Source of the DNA: G016756615 sp035556195
Lineage (GTDB): Bacteria > Pseudomonadota > Alphaproteobacteria > Rhizobiales > Rhizobiaceae
Reading direction: 5' to 3'
NCBI GenBank assembly: GCA_035556195.1
Contig: DATMFK010000061.1
Location: 62,001-126,000, forward strand
Length of the DNA: 64,000 nucleotides
Made by a program: the position numbers and the translations under genes. Below are positions 43,330-52,059 of this stretch, piece after piece. Every line of letters starts with the position of its first letter. Positions within the stretch are counted from its first letter, which is position 1. Under the pieces are notes generated by a model. That model searched no databases. It saw nothing but the letters and a program-made list of their open reading frames with translations, and was not told where the DNA came from.

Positions 43330-44502
43330 TCAGACAGAGGTTCTCGACCTGTCTCGAAGTCTGATCGCCAGCGGCAATGACAAGACGCACATCGCCGCCA
43401 TGACGAGGAATCCGCGCGGGCCATAGGCTTCGTAAAGCCAACCCGAGATCCAGACCAGACTGGCGGTCACCAGCCCGGGCCCGATCGCATAAAGGGCCTG
43501 CGCGGTGGCGGTCAGATGCGCAGGCACGCTGTCGGCGATCACCCGCATGCAGGCGAGATGCATCAGCGCGAAGGTGAAGCCGTGCAGCGGCTGAACGGTC
43601 GCGAGCATCCAGATGTCCGCCGTTTCCGCTTCCACCACCCAGCGCAGGATTCCCGCCGCCGCCGCCAAGGCGGCGGCCCCGGCCACACCGATCCGCCGCA
43701 GCAGGATCGGGCCGACCAACACGAACACCGCGACCTCGGCCGCGACGGCTTCCGACCACAGCACGCTGCTCGCCGCCGTGCTGACCCCGGCCGCCGTCCA
43801 GCGGATAACCGAGAAGGTGTCGTGCATCGCATGGCTGCCATAGATCAGCGCCGCGATCACAATCACGCGCCGAAAAGTTGCAAGGCCGAGCAGCTCGCGC
43901 ACGCCGCCCATCACGCTTTGCCCGACCGGATCCGCGGCGCGCTCGGCGCGGGTATCGGATTCGGGCACGAGCACGGTGCCGAGCAAGGCGCCGGCGAGCA
44001 GAGCCGCATGCATCCACACGATCGCGCTGAGGTCAAGATACCCGAGCGCCTGGCCTGCGGCCAGGGTGCCGGCGACAAAGGCTGCCGACGCGGCGCCACG
44101 CACCCATCCATATTCGAAGCCTGGCGGCCGCACTGACGCGCGCACCGCAAGCGCATCGGCCAGAGTGGGGATCGGGGCAAGCGCAACCGCCTGCGCCAGG
44201 TGGACCATCAACAGGAGCCGAAAGCCTTGTGCGCCGAGGAGCCCAAGCGCCGCCGCCACCGCAATCACGATGCAGATCGCCAGGACGAGGCGGAGCGCCC
44301 CGAAAATATCTGCAATGCGACTGGCGAGCGGTCCGGCGATCAACCGTATGGCAGTGCCTAGCCCGAACAGGACCCCCAGCTCTTCCGGCCTCAGGCCGCG
44401 CGCTGCGAAATACTGCGGCCAGAACGGCGACGCCGCTCCGAATGCCGCATACATCGCGGCATAAAGGCCGAGGAAGGCCGGCAGCGGGCCGAGGCGAGAC
44501 AT
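43330..44502 (-). CDS. MFS transporter of the HcaT (phenylpropionate permease-like) group
   Basis: The product has 390 residues from ATG 44502 (MSRLGPLPAFLGLYAAMYAAFG). The opening with PFWPQYFAARGLRPEELGVLFG and the motif GPLASRIADIFGALR match the MFS_1_like/HcaT family. Twelve helices can be drawn. The upstream in-frame extension is rejected as non-protein-like. The substrate is unknown; HcaT's own role as a phenylpropionate carrier is only suggestive. Confidence 0.87.
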   Translation of the reverse strand: MSRLGPLPAFLGLYAAMYAAFGAASPFWPQYFAARGLRPEELGVLFGLGTAIRLIAGPLASRIADIFGALRLVLAICIVIAVAAALGLLGAQGFRLLLMVHLAQAVALAPIPTLADALAVRASVRPPGFEYGWVRGAASAAFVAGTLAAGQALGYLDLSAIVWMHAALLAGALLGTVLVPESDTRAERAADPVGQSVMGGVRELLGLATFRRVIVIAALIYGSHAMHDTFSVIRWTAAGVSTAASSVLWSEAVAAEVAVFVLVGPILLRRIGVAGAAALAAAAGILRWVVEAETADIWMLATVQPLHGFTFALMHLACMRVIADSVPAHLTATAQALYAIGPGLVTASLVWISGWLYEAYGPRGFLVMAAMCVLSLPLAIRLRDRSRTSV

Positions 44503-44672
44503 GCGAAAGCTTGCCACGGACAAGCCTGGAGCGAAAGCCGTGGCGTTGGTCGGCGGGCATCGCCAGCCTGCCGGGCCCGACGATTGGCAAGGAAGTAACC
44601 CTGTGGCGGGCAACCGTTGCCCAGAACGCTTCGTCCAGGCCGATGCCCCGTGGGCATCGGAAGACCGGAGGA

Positions 44673-45515
44673 TCAGGCTTTCCCTGGCGCGTAGCGCTGA
44701 ACGATCATGCGGGCGGCGAAATCCAGAAGATAGCCGATGACGCCTATGGCGATGACGGTAGCCATCAGCTCGGGATAGGCGAGACGATCACGCGTATCGA
44801 GGATGAAGTAGCCAAGGCCGGCCTGCACGCCCAGCATCTCGCAGGGTACCAGGACGATCCAGGTGATGCCGATCGCAAGCCGCAGGCCGGTCAGCACATG
44901 GCCGAGCACGCCGGGTACGATGACTCGGCTGAGCGTTTCCCAGCCAGTCGCCGCCAGGCTTCGGGCAAGCAGCAGCCAGTGCGGGTCGAGTTGGCGTACG
45001 CCAGCCGCCGTATTGAGCAGGATCGGCCATATGGCCGCGAAGCCCAGCAGGAAGTAGATCGGCGCGTCGCCGACGCCGAACACCATGACGGCAACAGGCA
45101 TCCATGACAGCGGCGAGATCATGCGCAGGAATTGGAAGGCCGGCGTGGTGGCGGCTTCAGCCAATTTGGAGGCGCCCACGAGCAAGCCGACGGGCACCCC
45201 CACGACAAGCGCGATGGCAAGCCCGATCAGCACCCGTTTCAGGCTGACGAAGATATGGAGCCATAGATCCGGGCCCCTAAGGAGATCGGCGAGGGTCGGC
45301 AAGGCGGTGATGGGCGAGAAGCGGTGTGCAAAGCTGCGCTCACCCGCCAGGAGGTCGGTGCCGATCCACCAAGTCAGCAGAATCAGGGCGAGACCGGCTA
45401 TACCGAGCCCGAGCTGAAGCAGCCGGCGCTGCCCCGCCTGCGGCAAGACCCGCTTCTTTCTCTCCGACCGCGCCGGAAATCCGCCACGGCCTGCTTCTTG
45501 CGCCGTCACGCTCAC
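44673..45515 (-). CDS. SsuC-type ABC transporter permease
   Basis: The product has 280 residues from GTG 45515, which overlaps the stop of the binding-protein gene. The helices include LQLGLGIAGLALILLTWWIG and VLIGLAIALVVGVPVGLLVG. The coupling loop is LARSLAATGWETLSRVIVPGVLGHVLTGLR. It belongs to the nitrate/sulfonate/taurine permease family and ends the five-gene leftward operon. Confidence 0.9.
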   Translation of the reverse strand: MSVTAQEAGRGGFPARSERKKRVLPQAGQRRLLQLGLGIAGLALILLTWWIGTDLLAGERSFAHRFSPITALPTLADLLRGPDLWLHIFVSLKRVLIGLAIALVVGVPVGLLVGASKLAEAATTPAFQFLRMISPLSWMPVAVMVFGVGDAPIYFLLGFAAIWPILLNTAAGVRQLDPHWLLLARSLAATGWETLSRVIVPGVLGHVLTGLRLAIGITWIVLVPCEMLGVQAGLGYFILDTRDRLAYPELMATVIAIGVIGYLLDFAARMIVQRYAPGKA

Positions 45516-46705
45516 GCCTGGATGGCCTCCGTGCGCATGAAGGATTCGCCGAGGCCGAATGCCTGAAGCCCTCCGGCGTCGCCAATTGCCTTTTTGACAA
45601 GGCTGTCGTCGACCAGATCGCGCGCGGCGAAGGCCGGATCGAGCGCATCGAGAAACGCGCGATCCCCCTCCACATGCGTCTCCTTGAGCAGCTTCACCAG
45701 TTCCTCGGTGTAGCTCGGGAACGGATAGGGTTGGAAATCGATACGCTTGTTGCGCCACTCGGGATGACGGATGGCGCCCGAGGCGACATATTGCTCGATG
45801 TCGCCTTCGTCCGGAGACAGCACGCGTTGCAGGATCTCGACGCTGTGTGGGGTGTATTTCTGTTCGTTTGCGGACGAAAGCAGTTGCGCAGTCTCGGCGC
45901 GATTGTCGCGCGTCCACGATTGCGCTTTCACCATGGCGTTGACCACCTTTTGCGACCATTCCGGCCGCTCGGCGAGATCGTGCTCGTTCATGAACACCAC
46001 GCAGCAGGCATGGTCCTTCCACACGTCGCCCGTAAAGCGGAGCACCTTGCCGACCTGATTGACCTCGGCGACCGCGTTGAACGGTTCCGCGACGATGTAG
46101 CCCGCGATCTGGCCGGCCGCGAGCGCCGGCACCATATCCGGCGGCGCCATGATGACGAGGTTGACCTCGTCGCCGGCGATCGCCCCCGATGAGCGGGTGA
46201 CCGCCTTCAGGCCGTTCTCGCGCAACAGCTTTTGAAGCACCACGTTGTGGATCGAATACCAGAACGGAATCGCCACCGTCTTGCCGCCGAGTTCGGCAAC
46301 GGAATTGATGTCGTTTGCAACGCTGAGCCCGGAGCCGCTCGTGTGGTTCCAGGCGACGACCTTGGCAGGCGTCTGGCTGCCGTAGCGCGCCCACACCGTG
46401 ATCGGCGACAGCAGGTGGACGACGTTGACCTGCCCGGCGAGGAAAGCTTCCACGATCTGCGACCAGCCGCGGAACATGACCGGCTTTTCGGCTTGAAGAC
46501 CCTCGGCCTCGAAGAAACCCTTGCCATGCGCGACCAGCAGCGGCGTCGCGTCGGTGATCGGCAGGTATCCGACGCGCACAGGCTCGTCGGCCGACTGGGC
46601 GCGCGCTTTGCGCGCGTTGAGCAGGGGCAGCGCGCCGGCTGCCGTCAGAAGCGCCGAAAGCTTGACTATGTCCCTGCGGGAAAAAAGAAAATCCTCGGTG
46701 GGCAT
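45512..46705 (-). CDS. SsuA/NMT1-type substrate-binding protein
   Basis: The 397-residue product has a twin-arginine-like leader (FLFSRRDIVKLSALLTAAGA). The mature part begins VRVGYLPITDATPLLVAHGKGFFEAEGL, typical of sulfonate/nitrate/thiamine-precursor binding proteins, and has VAEPFNAVAEVNQVGK. The Tat signal suggests export of a folded protein. Its ligand is unknown; the neighbouring flavoenzyme-like gene favours an organosulfur compound. Confidence 0.9.
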   Translation of the reverse strand: MPTEDFLFSRRDIVKLSALLTAAGALPLLNARKARAQSADEPVRVGYLPITDATPLLVAHGKGFFEAEGLQAEKPVMFRGWSQIVEAFLAGQVNVVHLLSPITVWARYGSQTPAKVVAWNHTSGSGLSVANDINSVAELGGKTVAIPFWYSIHNVVLQKLLRENGLKAVTRSSGAIAGDEVNLVIMAPPDMVPALAAGQIAGYIVAEPFNAVAEVNQVGKVLRFTGDVWKDHACCVVFMNEHDLAERPEWSQKVVNAMVKAQSWTRDNRAETAQLLSSANEQKYTPHSVEILQRVLSPDEGDIEQYVASGAIRHPEWRNKRIDFQPYPFPSYTEELVKLLKETHVEGDRAFLDALDPAFAARDLVDDSLVKKAIGDAGGLQAFGLGESFMRTEAIQA

Positions 46706-46721
46706 GGATGAGATCCCGTGT

Positions 46722-47501
46722 TCAGTGGCGGCGGATCGCGTTGCGAAGCGTGGTGACGATATCTATGCGGACCTGGCCGAGCTCGGCGACGAAATCCTCG
46801 CGCGGACGCGGCAGGTCGATCGTCCACTCGCCGATCTGCGAAGCCGGAGCGCCGCCCAGAAGCAGAATGCGGTCCGAAACGAGCAGCGCTTCGTCGATAT
46901 CGTGGGTGACGAGAACGGCAGCGGTGCCGTAGTCGCTGACGACCTTCACCAGCAGCTGCTGCATCTGCGATCGCGTCACCTCGTCAAGTGCGCCGAAGGG
47001 TTCGTCGAGCAGGAGCACCTCAGGCTTACGGGCAAGGCAGCGGGCGAGCGCGGCGCGCTGTGCCATGCCGCCTGACAGTTCCGAGGGCCGAAGTCCGCGC
47101 GCGTGGTCGAGACCAACCTCGGCGATCGCCGCGTCGACGCGCGCCTGCCGCTCGTCTCGTGAAAGATCCGTCTGGCGCTTGAAGTCGAGCCCAAAGGCGA
47201 CGTTGTTCTCCAGATCCAGCCAGGGCAGGAGGCCAGGATTCTGAAAAGCGATGGCAAGGCGCGGATGGACGCCCGAGACGACGCGCCCGGCGGTCTCCAC
47301 CGAACCGGCGCTCGGCTCCTGGAGACCGGCAAGCACCCGCAGCAGGCTTGACTTGCCGACACCGCTCGACCCCAGGATCGTCACGATCTCGCCCTTGGCA
47401 AGATCGAGACTGAAACCTGCAAGCACCGGCGCGGCAGCGCCGGCATAGCGCAAGGCTATGTCTCTGGCGCTCAATGCCGAATGTGGCGAAGCCCCGCTCA
47501 T
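46722..47501 (-). CDS. SsuB-type ABC transporter ATPase
   Basis: The product has 259 residues from ATG 47501. Walker A is GSSGVGKSSLLRVLAGL, the signature LSGGMAQRAALARCL, Walker B VLLLDEPFGALD and the H-loop VLVTHDIDEALLVSDRI. The nitrate/sulfonate-type FQNPGLLPWLDLENNVAFG Q-loop is present. It overlaps the preceding flavoprotein gene by 4 bases. Confidence 0.92.
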   Translation of the reverse strand: MSGASPHSALSARDIALRYAGAAAPVLAGFSLDLAKGEIVTILGSSGVGKSSLLRVLAGLQEPSAGSVETAGRVVSGVHPRLAIAFQNPGLLPWLDLENNVAFGLDFKRQTDLSRDERQARVDAAIAEVGLDHARGLRPSELSGGMAQRAALARCLARKPEVLLLDEPFGALDEVTRSQMQQLLVKVVSDYGTAAVLVTHDIDEALLVSDRILLLGGAPASQIGEWTIDLPRPREDFVAELGQVRIDIVTTLRNAIRRH

Positions 47502-48577
47502 GCCGCCTTCAGTTTCTGCTGGAGCGCGGATTTGAGCTGCACCAGGCTCGGCGTGATCAACGGGACGAAGGCAGCTTCGCGCCAGCGGCGCGCGAAGTCC
47601 CGGCCCGATCTGGCCAGATAGGCGCGCCCGCCAGCAGCCTGGAGCTCCAGCGACACGGCTTCGGCCACGATATCGGCCAATCCGATGCGCAATTCGAACA
47701 AGGATACCGCGTCGACCTCGAACGCGCGCGAGCGAAGGCCCGCAAACAGTCGCGCCTCCGCCCGGTCGAGATGATTTTGCAACTCGGCGATCGGTTCGCC
47801 CAATACGCCGCGACCCGACCCCGCGGCTTTGCCAGCCTCGGTGATCGCGCGACGCGCAAGGCCGATCGACATGCCGCACTGCAAGGCGACAAAGGCCGGC
47901 CGCACTTGCGGCAGCCAGTCGGCGGCGTTTTCAGCGATGATCCGGTCACGGCCTATGCGCACGCCGGTGAGCGTCACTGCAGCAGTGTCCGACGAGCGCA
48001 TGCCTATCAGCTCGAGATCGGCCGAACGGACGAGCCCTGCATCGTCGTGCGCCAGCGACGCTATGAAAGCAGGGCCGCCATCGGCGCGGTCGACGGCCGC
48101 CGCGACATGGAAGCCGGCGGGACGCAGATTGGTCACCCACGGCATCTTGCCGTCAAGAACGAGCGTGTCGCCGTCCTGCCTGGCCGTGATCTGCAGCGGC
48201 TCCAGCCCGGCGAGAAATTTCATCGCATTGGAAAGGCCGGTCGCACCTGCGACCCTGCCTCCGAGGAGATCGGGGAGGTAGCGGGCCTCGAGCTCACGGC
48301 TGGGGCTTTGGAGAAGGTACTCGATATAGGTACGCTGCCCCCACAAGACGAAGGCCGACGCCATCGATTCCCGAGCGACAGCCGAGATCGCCGCCACGCC
48401 ATCGACGATATCCCCGCCCGATCCTCCCAATTCCACCGGCACGCCGGCGCCCACGAGACCTGCCGCGGTCAGACGCGGCAGGATTGTCGAGGCGGGCTCG
48501 GTGCCGCGGTCGATGCCGTCGGCCGCCTGCGCGAGCCATTCGGCGCAATCGGCGGGAAGGACGGCGGCTGCGCTCAT
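47498..48577 (-). CDS. Acyl-CoA-dehydrogenase-fold flavoprotein (SfnC/DszC-like)
   Basis: The product has 359 residues from ATG 48577, overlapping the AhpD-like gene by 4 bases. The middle domain (ATGLSNAMKFLAGLEPLQI, LVLDGKMPWVTNLRPAGFHV, TAAVTLTGVRIGRDRII) has the ACAD beta-barrel pattern. The usual catalytic Glu motif (YEGTSEIQ) is absent, as in ACAD-fold monooxygenases that attack organosulfur compounds. That role is inferred from this and from the SsuABC-type genes behind it. A plain dehydrogenase cannot be excluded. Confidence 0.8.
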   Translation of the reverse strand: MSAAAVLPADCAEWLAQAADGIDRGTEPASTILPRLTAAGLVGAGVPVELGGSGGDIVDGVAAISAVARESMASAFVLWGQRTYIEYLLQSPSRELEARYLPDLLGGRVAGATGLSNAMKFLAGLEPLQITARQDGDTLVLDGKMPWVTNLRPAGFHVAAAVDRADGGPAFIASLAHDDAGLVRSADLELIGMRSSDTAAVTLTGVRIGRDRIIAENAADWLPQVRPAFVALQCGMSIGLARRAITEAGKAAGSGRGVLGEPIAELQNHLDRAEARLFAGLRSRAFEVDAVSLFELRIGLADIVAEAVSLELQAAGGRAYLARSGRDFARRWREAAFVPLITPSLVQLKSALQQKLKAA

Positions 48578-49149
48578 TCGGCCGCGGCCGGGATGCCGGC
48601 CGCCTCCCAGCGATAGGCTTCGAGCTGCGGATTGAGGGGCGGTTGACCGAGATTGTTCGCGAAGTTGCAGAGCGTGGCGAGGCTGACACCCAACACCACC
48701 TCGAGCGCTTGCTGATCGTTGAAGCCCGCGGCCTTGAATTCCGAAAGCGCCTCGTCGGAAACGGCACCGCGCGATGCTATGACGGCCTCGGTGAAGCGCG
48801 CGACAGCATCCAGGCGAGCGTCCGGCACATCCGTTTTCGCGCGCAACGCATCGACGACGCCCGCGTCGAGTCCAGCCTTTTTGTAGGAGATCGCCGTGTG
48901 GCCGGCCACACAAAAGCCGCATCCATGCGTGGCAGCGGCCGTGATCTGTACCGCTTCGCGCTCGGCGAGGCTGAGCGACGCCCGCCCGTTGATGCCGCCC
49001 ACCGTCAGATAGGTTTCCAGCGCGACGGGCGCATTCGCCAGAACGCGCAGCAGGTTCGGCAGGTAACCGTTGTTCTTCTCGGCAGCGATCAGCCTTTCCT
49101 TCGCTTCTTCCGGAGCGTCTTCGATCGTGCGTAGCGGCAGCCTGGACAT
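48574..49149 (-). CDS. AhpD-like / carboxymuconolactone-decarboxylase-family protein
   Basis: The product has 191 residues from ATG 49149. The redox motif THGCGFCVAGHTAIS gives CxxC-x3-H, the AhpD active-site pattern, near residue 88. Members reduce peroxides or thiols or act as small redox partners. It is the first gene of the operon AhpD-like, ACAD-like, ATPase, binding protein, permease, which fits oxidative use of an imported compound. Confidence 0.88.
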   Translation of the reverse strand: MSRLPLRTIEDAPEEAKERLIAAEKNNGYLPNLLRVLANAPVALETYLTVGGINGRASLSLAEREAVQITAAATHGCGFCVAGHTAISYKKAGLDAGVVDALRAKTDVPDARLDAVARFTEAVIASRGAVSDEALSEFKAAGFNDQQALEVVLGVSLATLCNFANNLGQPPLNPQLEAYRWEAAGIPAAAE

Positions 49150-49188
49150 GGCATTTCCTTGCTTGTTCGATATCGGCAGATGTCTTGA

Positions 49189-49294
49189 GAAATACCATTC
49201 CAAGACTTCGTCTGCGCATGACGGAGTTCATAAAATCGGACCCCATGCCGGAATATCGTTCCAATCCGGCGCTTCCGAATGGGAATGACATTCC
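49189..49294. promoter_or_regulatory. Array of three GGAAT-N3-ATTCC palindromes
   Basis: Three 13-bp sites are present: 49189-49201 (GAAATACCATTCC), 49250-49262 (GGAATATCGTTCC) and 49282-49294 (GGAATGACATTCC). Their centres are 61 and 32 bp apart, about six and three helical turns. They lie upstream of the leftward AhpD-like operon and the rightward alaX gene. The regulator is not identified. Confidence 0.6.
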
Positions 49295-49432
49295 AGCAAG
49301 CTCTGTCGGGATCGGCCGCTGGGCAATTCGGCTCGTCCTCGACCGACTGTGGGGCACGGCCGGCAACCTTCAATTTTCGCCAATACTGCGGTGCCGGCAC
49401 CGGCCAATCTTGCCCGAACCAAAGGGAAGATC

Positions 49433-50161
49433 ATGGCACGTGCATTCTACCATCAGTACCCCGAGACCCTTGCCGTCGAGACCGGAATCGTCGAGGCGCG
49501 GCCTGGCCGCGTGCTTCTCGCCCAATCTCCCTTCTATCCCGGCGGAGGCGGTCAATTGGCCGACCGGGGCTTGATGCGCTGGTCGGGTGGCGAAGCCGCC
49601 GTCACAGGTTTCGAGGCGGATGAGGGCGGGCATTGGATTCTGCTTGCCGGCCACGAGGAGCCGTCGGGAACCGTCGAGGCGGTGGTCGACGCCGAGTTCC
49701 GGCAGATGATGCGAGAACTCCATACCGGCACCCACATCCTCAATGCCTTCGTTTTTCAGCAGTTCGACGGAGCCCTCGTCACCGGCGTCCAGATGAACGC
49801 CGACGGCACGGCGCGCATGGATTTCGACGTGCCGGAGGCCGACAACGACCGCTTGCGAGCGCTGGAGGCGCCGATCAACGATGCCATCCGCCAGGATCTC
49901 GCCGTTGCCGACGGCTACGTCCCGCTGGAGAGCGCTCATCGGCATCACGGCCTCATCCGATCGAAGTCCGTCACGCCGCCGCCCACCAACGACGGAAAGA
50001 TCCGCGTCGTCGAGATCGCAGGGCTCGACCGGCAGGCATGCGGGGGCACACATCTTCTTTCGACCGGCCAGTGCCGGCCGATCAGGATCCTGAAGATCGA
50101 AAACAAGGGCCGGCACAACCGCCGCATCCGCATCGGGCTGGCAGGCTTCGCCGGGGCATGA
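49433..50161 (+). CDS. Alanyl-tRNA editing protein AlaX
   Basis: The product has 242 residues from ATG 49433 (MARAFYHQYPETLAVETG). The zinc and catalytic motifs of the AlaRS editing domain are present: LHTGTHILNAFV (HxxxH) near residue 100 and CGGTHLLSTGQCRPIRI (Cys-x3-His) near 203. Free-standing AlaX removes Ser or Gly wrongly attached to tRNA-Ala. The start of the permease gene overlaps its stop by 4 bases. Confidence 0.93.
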   Translation: MARAFYHQYPETLAVETGIVEARPGRVLLAQSPFYPGGGGQLADRGLMRWSGGEAAVTGFEADEGGHWILLAGHEEPSGTVEAVVDAEFRQMMRELHTGTHILNAFVFQQFDGALVTGVQMNADGTARMDFDVPEADNDRLRALEAPINDAIRQDLAVADGYVPLESAHRHHGLIRSKSVTPPPTNDGKIRVVEIAGLDRQACGGTHLLSTGQCRPIRILKIENKGRHNRRIRIGLAGFAGA

Positions 50162-51456
50162 GCACCATGGCAGGCGACGGCCGGCACGACGACGGCTCCG
50201 AACAGGTGCGACCGCAACTCCATCGCGCGCTCGGGCTGCGCGAAGCGATCGGCATCGGCGTCGGCGGTACGATCGGCGGAGGAATCTTCGTGCTCGTCGG
50301 TGGAGCGGCCGGCCTTGCCGGGCCGGCGGCTCTGCTCGCCTTCGGTCTCGCCTTCCTTGCCTCGCTGCTCATCGCGCTTCCCTATGCCGAGCTCGCTTGC
50401 AGATACCCGGAAGCGGGCGGCGGCTACGCATTCGCCCGCAGCGTCCTGGGGCGGCGGTGGGGCTTTCTCATGGGCTGGGTGTTCTGGGGGGCCTATCTGT
50501 TCGTCAGCGGATATGTGACGCTCGGATTCGGCGGTTATCTCGATGCCCTGACGGGAATCCCGCAGCCTGGCGGAGCGCTCGGCCTGATCGCGGCCTGCAC
50601 AGCCGTCAACATTGGGGGTGTCCGCCTTTCCGGACAGGTGCAGTTCGCGGTGATCGTGCTCGCTGTTGGCGGACTTCTCGGCTTTGCCGTCATCGGCCTG
50701 CCTCATGTCGACGCGGACAATTTCCGGCCGTTCATGCCGACCGGCCCCGCCGGGATCCTGTCGGCAACGCTCCTCACCTTCCTGGCATTCGGCGGCTTCG
50801 ACATGGTAGCTGCAGCCGGAGAAGAGATCGTCAATCCTCAGCGCAACCTGCCGCTCGCGATCCTCCTCACCCTTGCGATCGTGCTCGGAATCTATCTCCT
50901 GGTCGCCTTCGTCGCGATCGGGACGATGGATTGGCAAGGGCTCGGCGCCTCAGGGGCGCCGTTGCGCGACGCGGCGGATCGGTTTCTCGGGCCCGCCGGT
51001 AGCGCCGCAATGGCGATCATTGCCGTACTGACGACCGCGGCGACGGCAAATGCGGTGCTGGTCGTGACTTCGCGCATCAGCTTCGCCATGGCGCGCGACG
51101 GGTTGCTGCCGGCGCTGCTCGCCCGCATCGACACCGCCACCGGAGCGCCCACAGTCGCCATATTGGTGAGCGCCGCCTTGATGGCGCTCGTGGCGTTCAC
51201 CGGATCGCTGCATGTTTCGACGTCGATCGGCGGCTTCCTCTATGTCATGCATTTCATCCCCCCTCTCGTCGTGCTCGCTAAGCTGCGGCGGCAGGGCGGA
51301 AACGAAACGGCCTTCCGCATGCCGGCTCCCCGGCTGCTGCTCCCGCTCGCCTTCGCCATGTCGCTCGCGCTGCTCGTCTCGAGCGGCGCTGCCGGGATCG
51401 CCGGCGGGCTGGGGTGGCTGGCGATCGGCCTTCTCGCCGACCGGACAAAACGGTGA
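50158..51456 (+). CDS. APC-superfamily amino acid permease
   Basis: The 432-residue product has about twelve helices. The family's first helix (REAIGIGVGGTIGGGIFVLVG), ALPYAELACRYPEAGGGYAF and FLAFGGFDMVAAAGEEIVNPQRNLP are clear. It is translationally coupled to alaX, which suggests an amino acid such as serine, glycine or alanine as substrate. This is inference only. Confidence 0.9.
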   Translation: MSTMAGDGRHDDGSEQVRPQLHRALGLREAIGIGVGGTIGGGIFVLVGGAAGLAGPAALLAFGLAFLASLLIALPYAELACRYPEAGGGYAFARSVLGRRWGFLMGWVFWGAYLFVSGYVTLGFGGYLDALTGIPQPGGALGLIAACTAVNIGGVRLSGQVQFAVIVLAVGGLLGFAVIGLPHVDADNFRPFMPTGPAGILSATLLTFLAFGGFDMVAAAGEEIVNPQRNLPLAILLTLAIVLGIYLLVAFVAIGTMDWQGLGASGAPLRDAADRFLGPAGSAAMAIIAVLTTAATANAVLVVTSRISFAMARDGLLPALLARIDTATGAPTVAILVSAALMALVAFTGSLHVSTSIGGFLYVMHFIPPLVVLAKLRRQGGNETAFRMPAPRLLLPLAFAMSLALLVSSGAAGIAGGLGWLAIGLLADRTKR

Positions 51457-51477
51457 GGACCACGTGCCGCATTGGCG

Positions 51478-51506
51478 CTCGGCCCTGAACTGATTTCAGG
51501 GCCGAG
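51478..51506. terminator. Bidirectional hairpin between permease and yjhX-like gene
   Basis: A perfect 12-bp stem (CTCGGCCCTGAA with TTCAGGGCCGAG) has a 5-base loop and is centred between two convergent genes, 21 and 12 bp from their stops. Confidence 0.7.
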
Positions 51507-51518
51507 GCCTCGGTCTTC

Positions 51519-51776
51519 TCAGCGATTGTCGGCCTGAGAGCGCACGGCCTGCCGGCCCCGCTGCGAGATGCGATAGGGGCTTGCCGAGCGGGACTCGATG
51601 AGCCGCTTGCGGCGCAGCTTGGCAAAGACCTCGAGCGTGCAGTCGGCGAGACGGTAACCGTCGCGCGTGAAACAGTCGACATGGTGGATGCGGCCGTTGT
51701 CGCCGCGATGATGGCGGATGTAACCACCCTGGGCGAGCACGTGCAGCACGCGCTGTTCGCCCCGTGAGATATTCAT
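51519..51776 (-). CDS. YjhX-family protein
   Basis: The product has 85 residues from ATG 51776 (MNISRGEQRVLHVLAQGGYI). RHHRGDNGRIHHVDCFTRDGY and LADCTLEVFAKLRRKRLIES match the YjhX/UPF0386 family almost end to end. E. coli YjhX is described as a toxin paired with YjhQ. No acetyltransferase-like YjhQ partner lies nearby, so the role here is open. The frame is open further upstream, but the family start is clear. The 283 bp to the next gene hold only promoter DNA. Confidence 0.85.
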   Translation of the reverse strand: MNISRGEQRVLHVLAQGGYIRHHRGDNGRIHHVDCFTRDGYRLADCTLEVFAKLRRKRLIESRSASPYRISQRGRQAVRSQADNR

Positions 51777-52059
51777 TGTAGTGAGCCTGTAGCTGAAACC
51801 CGGACGAGCAACGTCCAAGGTGCCGCACGACGTACGGACCCGGCCGATTGCCTCGACATGTCTCGTCAGATCGAGACGGTCAGCGGTTTCCCACAAGCTC
51901 TGACATAAAGACCCCTGGTGTCGGCTCGCTGCACAAGCCAGGCCCCCGCCTAGCCCGCCCCACACGCCACTGTCAACACGACGGCTTGCCGTCGAGAAGG
52001 CCCTCTCCCCATATGAGCCTTTCGTCACACCCGACGAGATAGACGCATCCAGGCAGGAC

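Noticed and set aside
44229..45107. A 292-codon forward frame over the MFS and permease genes
   Set aside because: Antisense to two genes with clear families; no recognisable domain.
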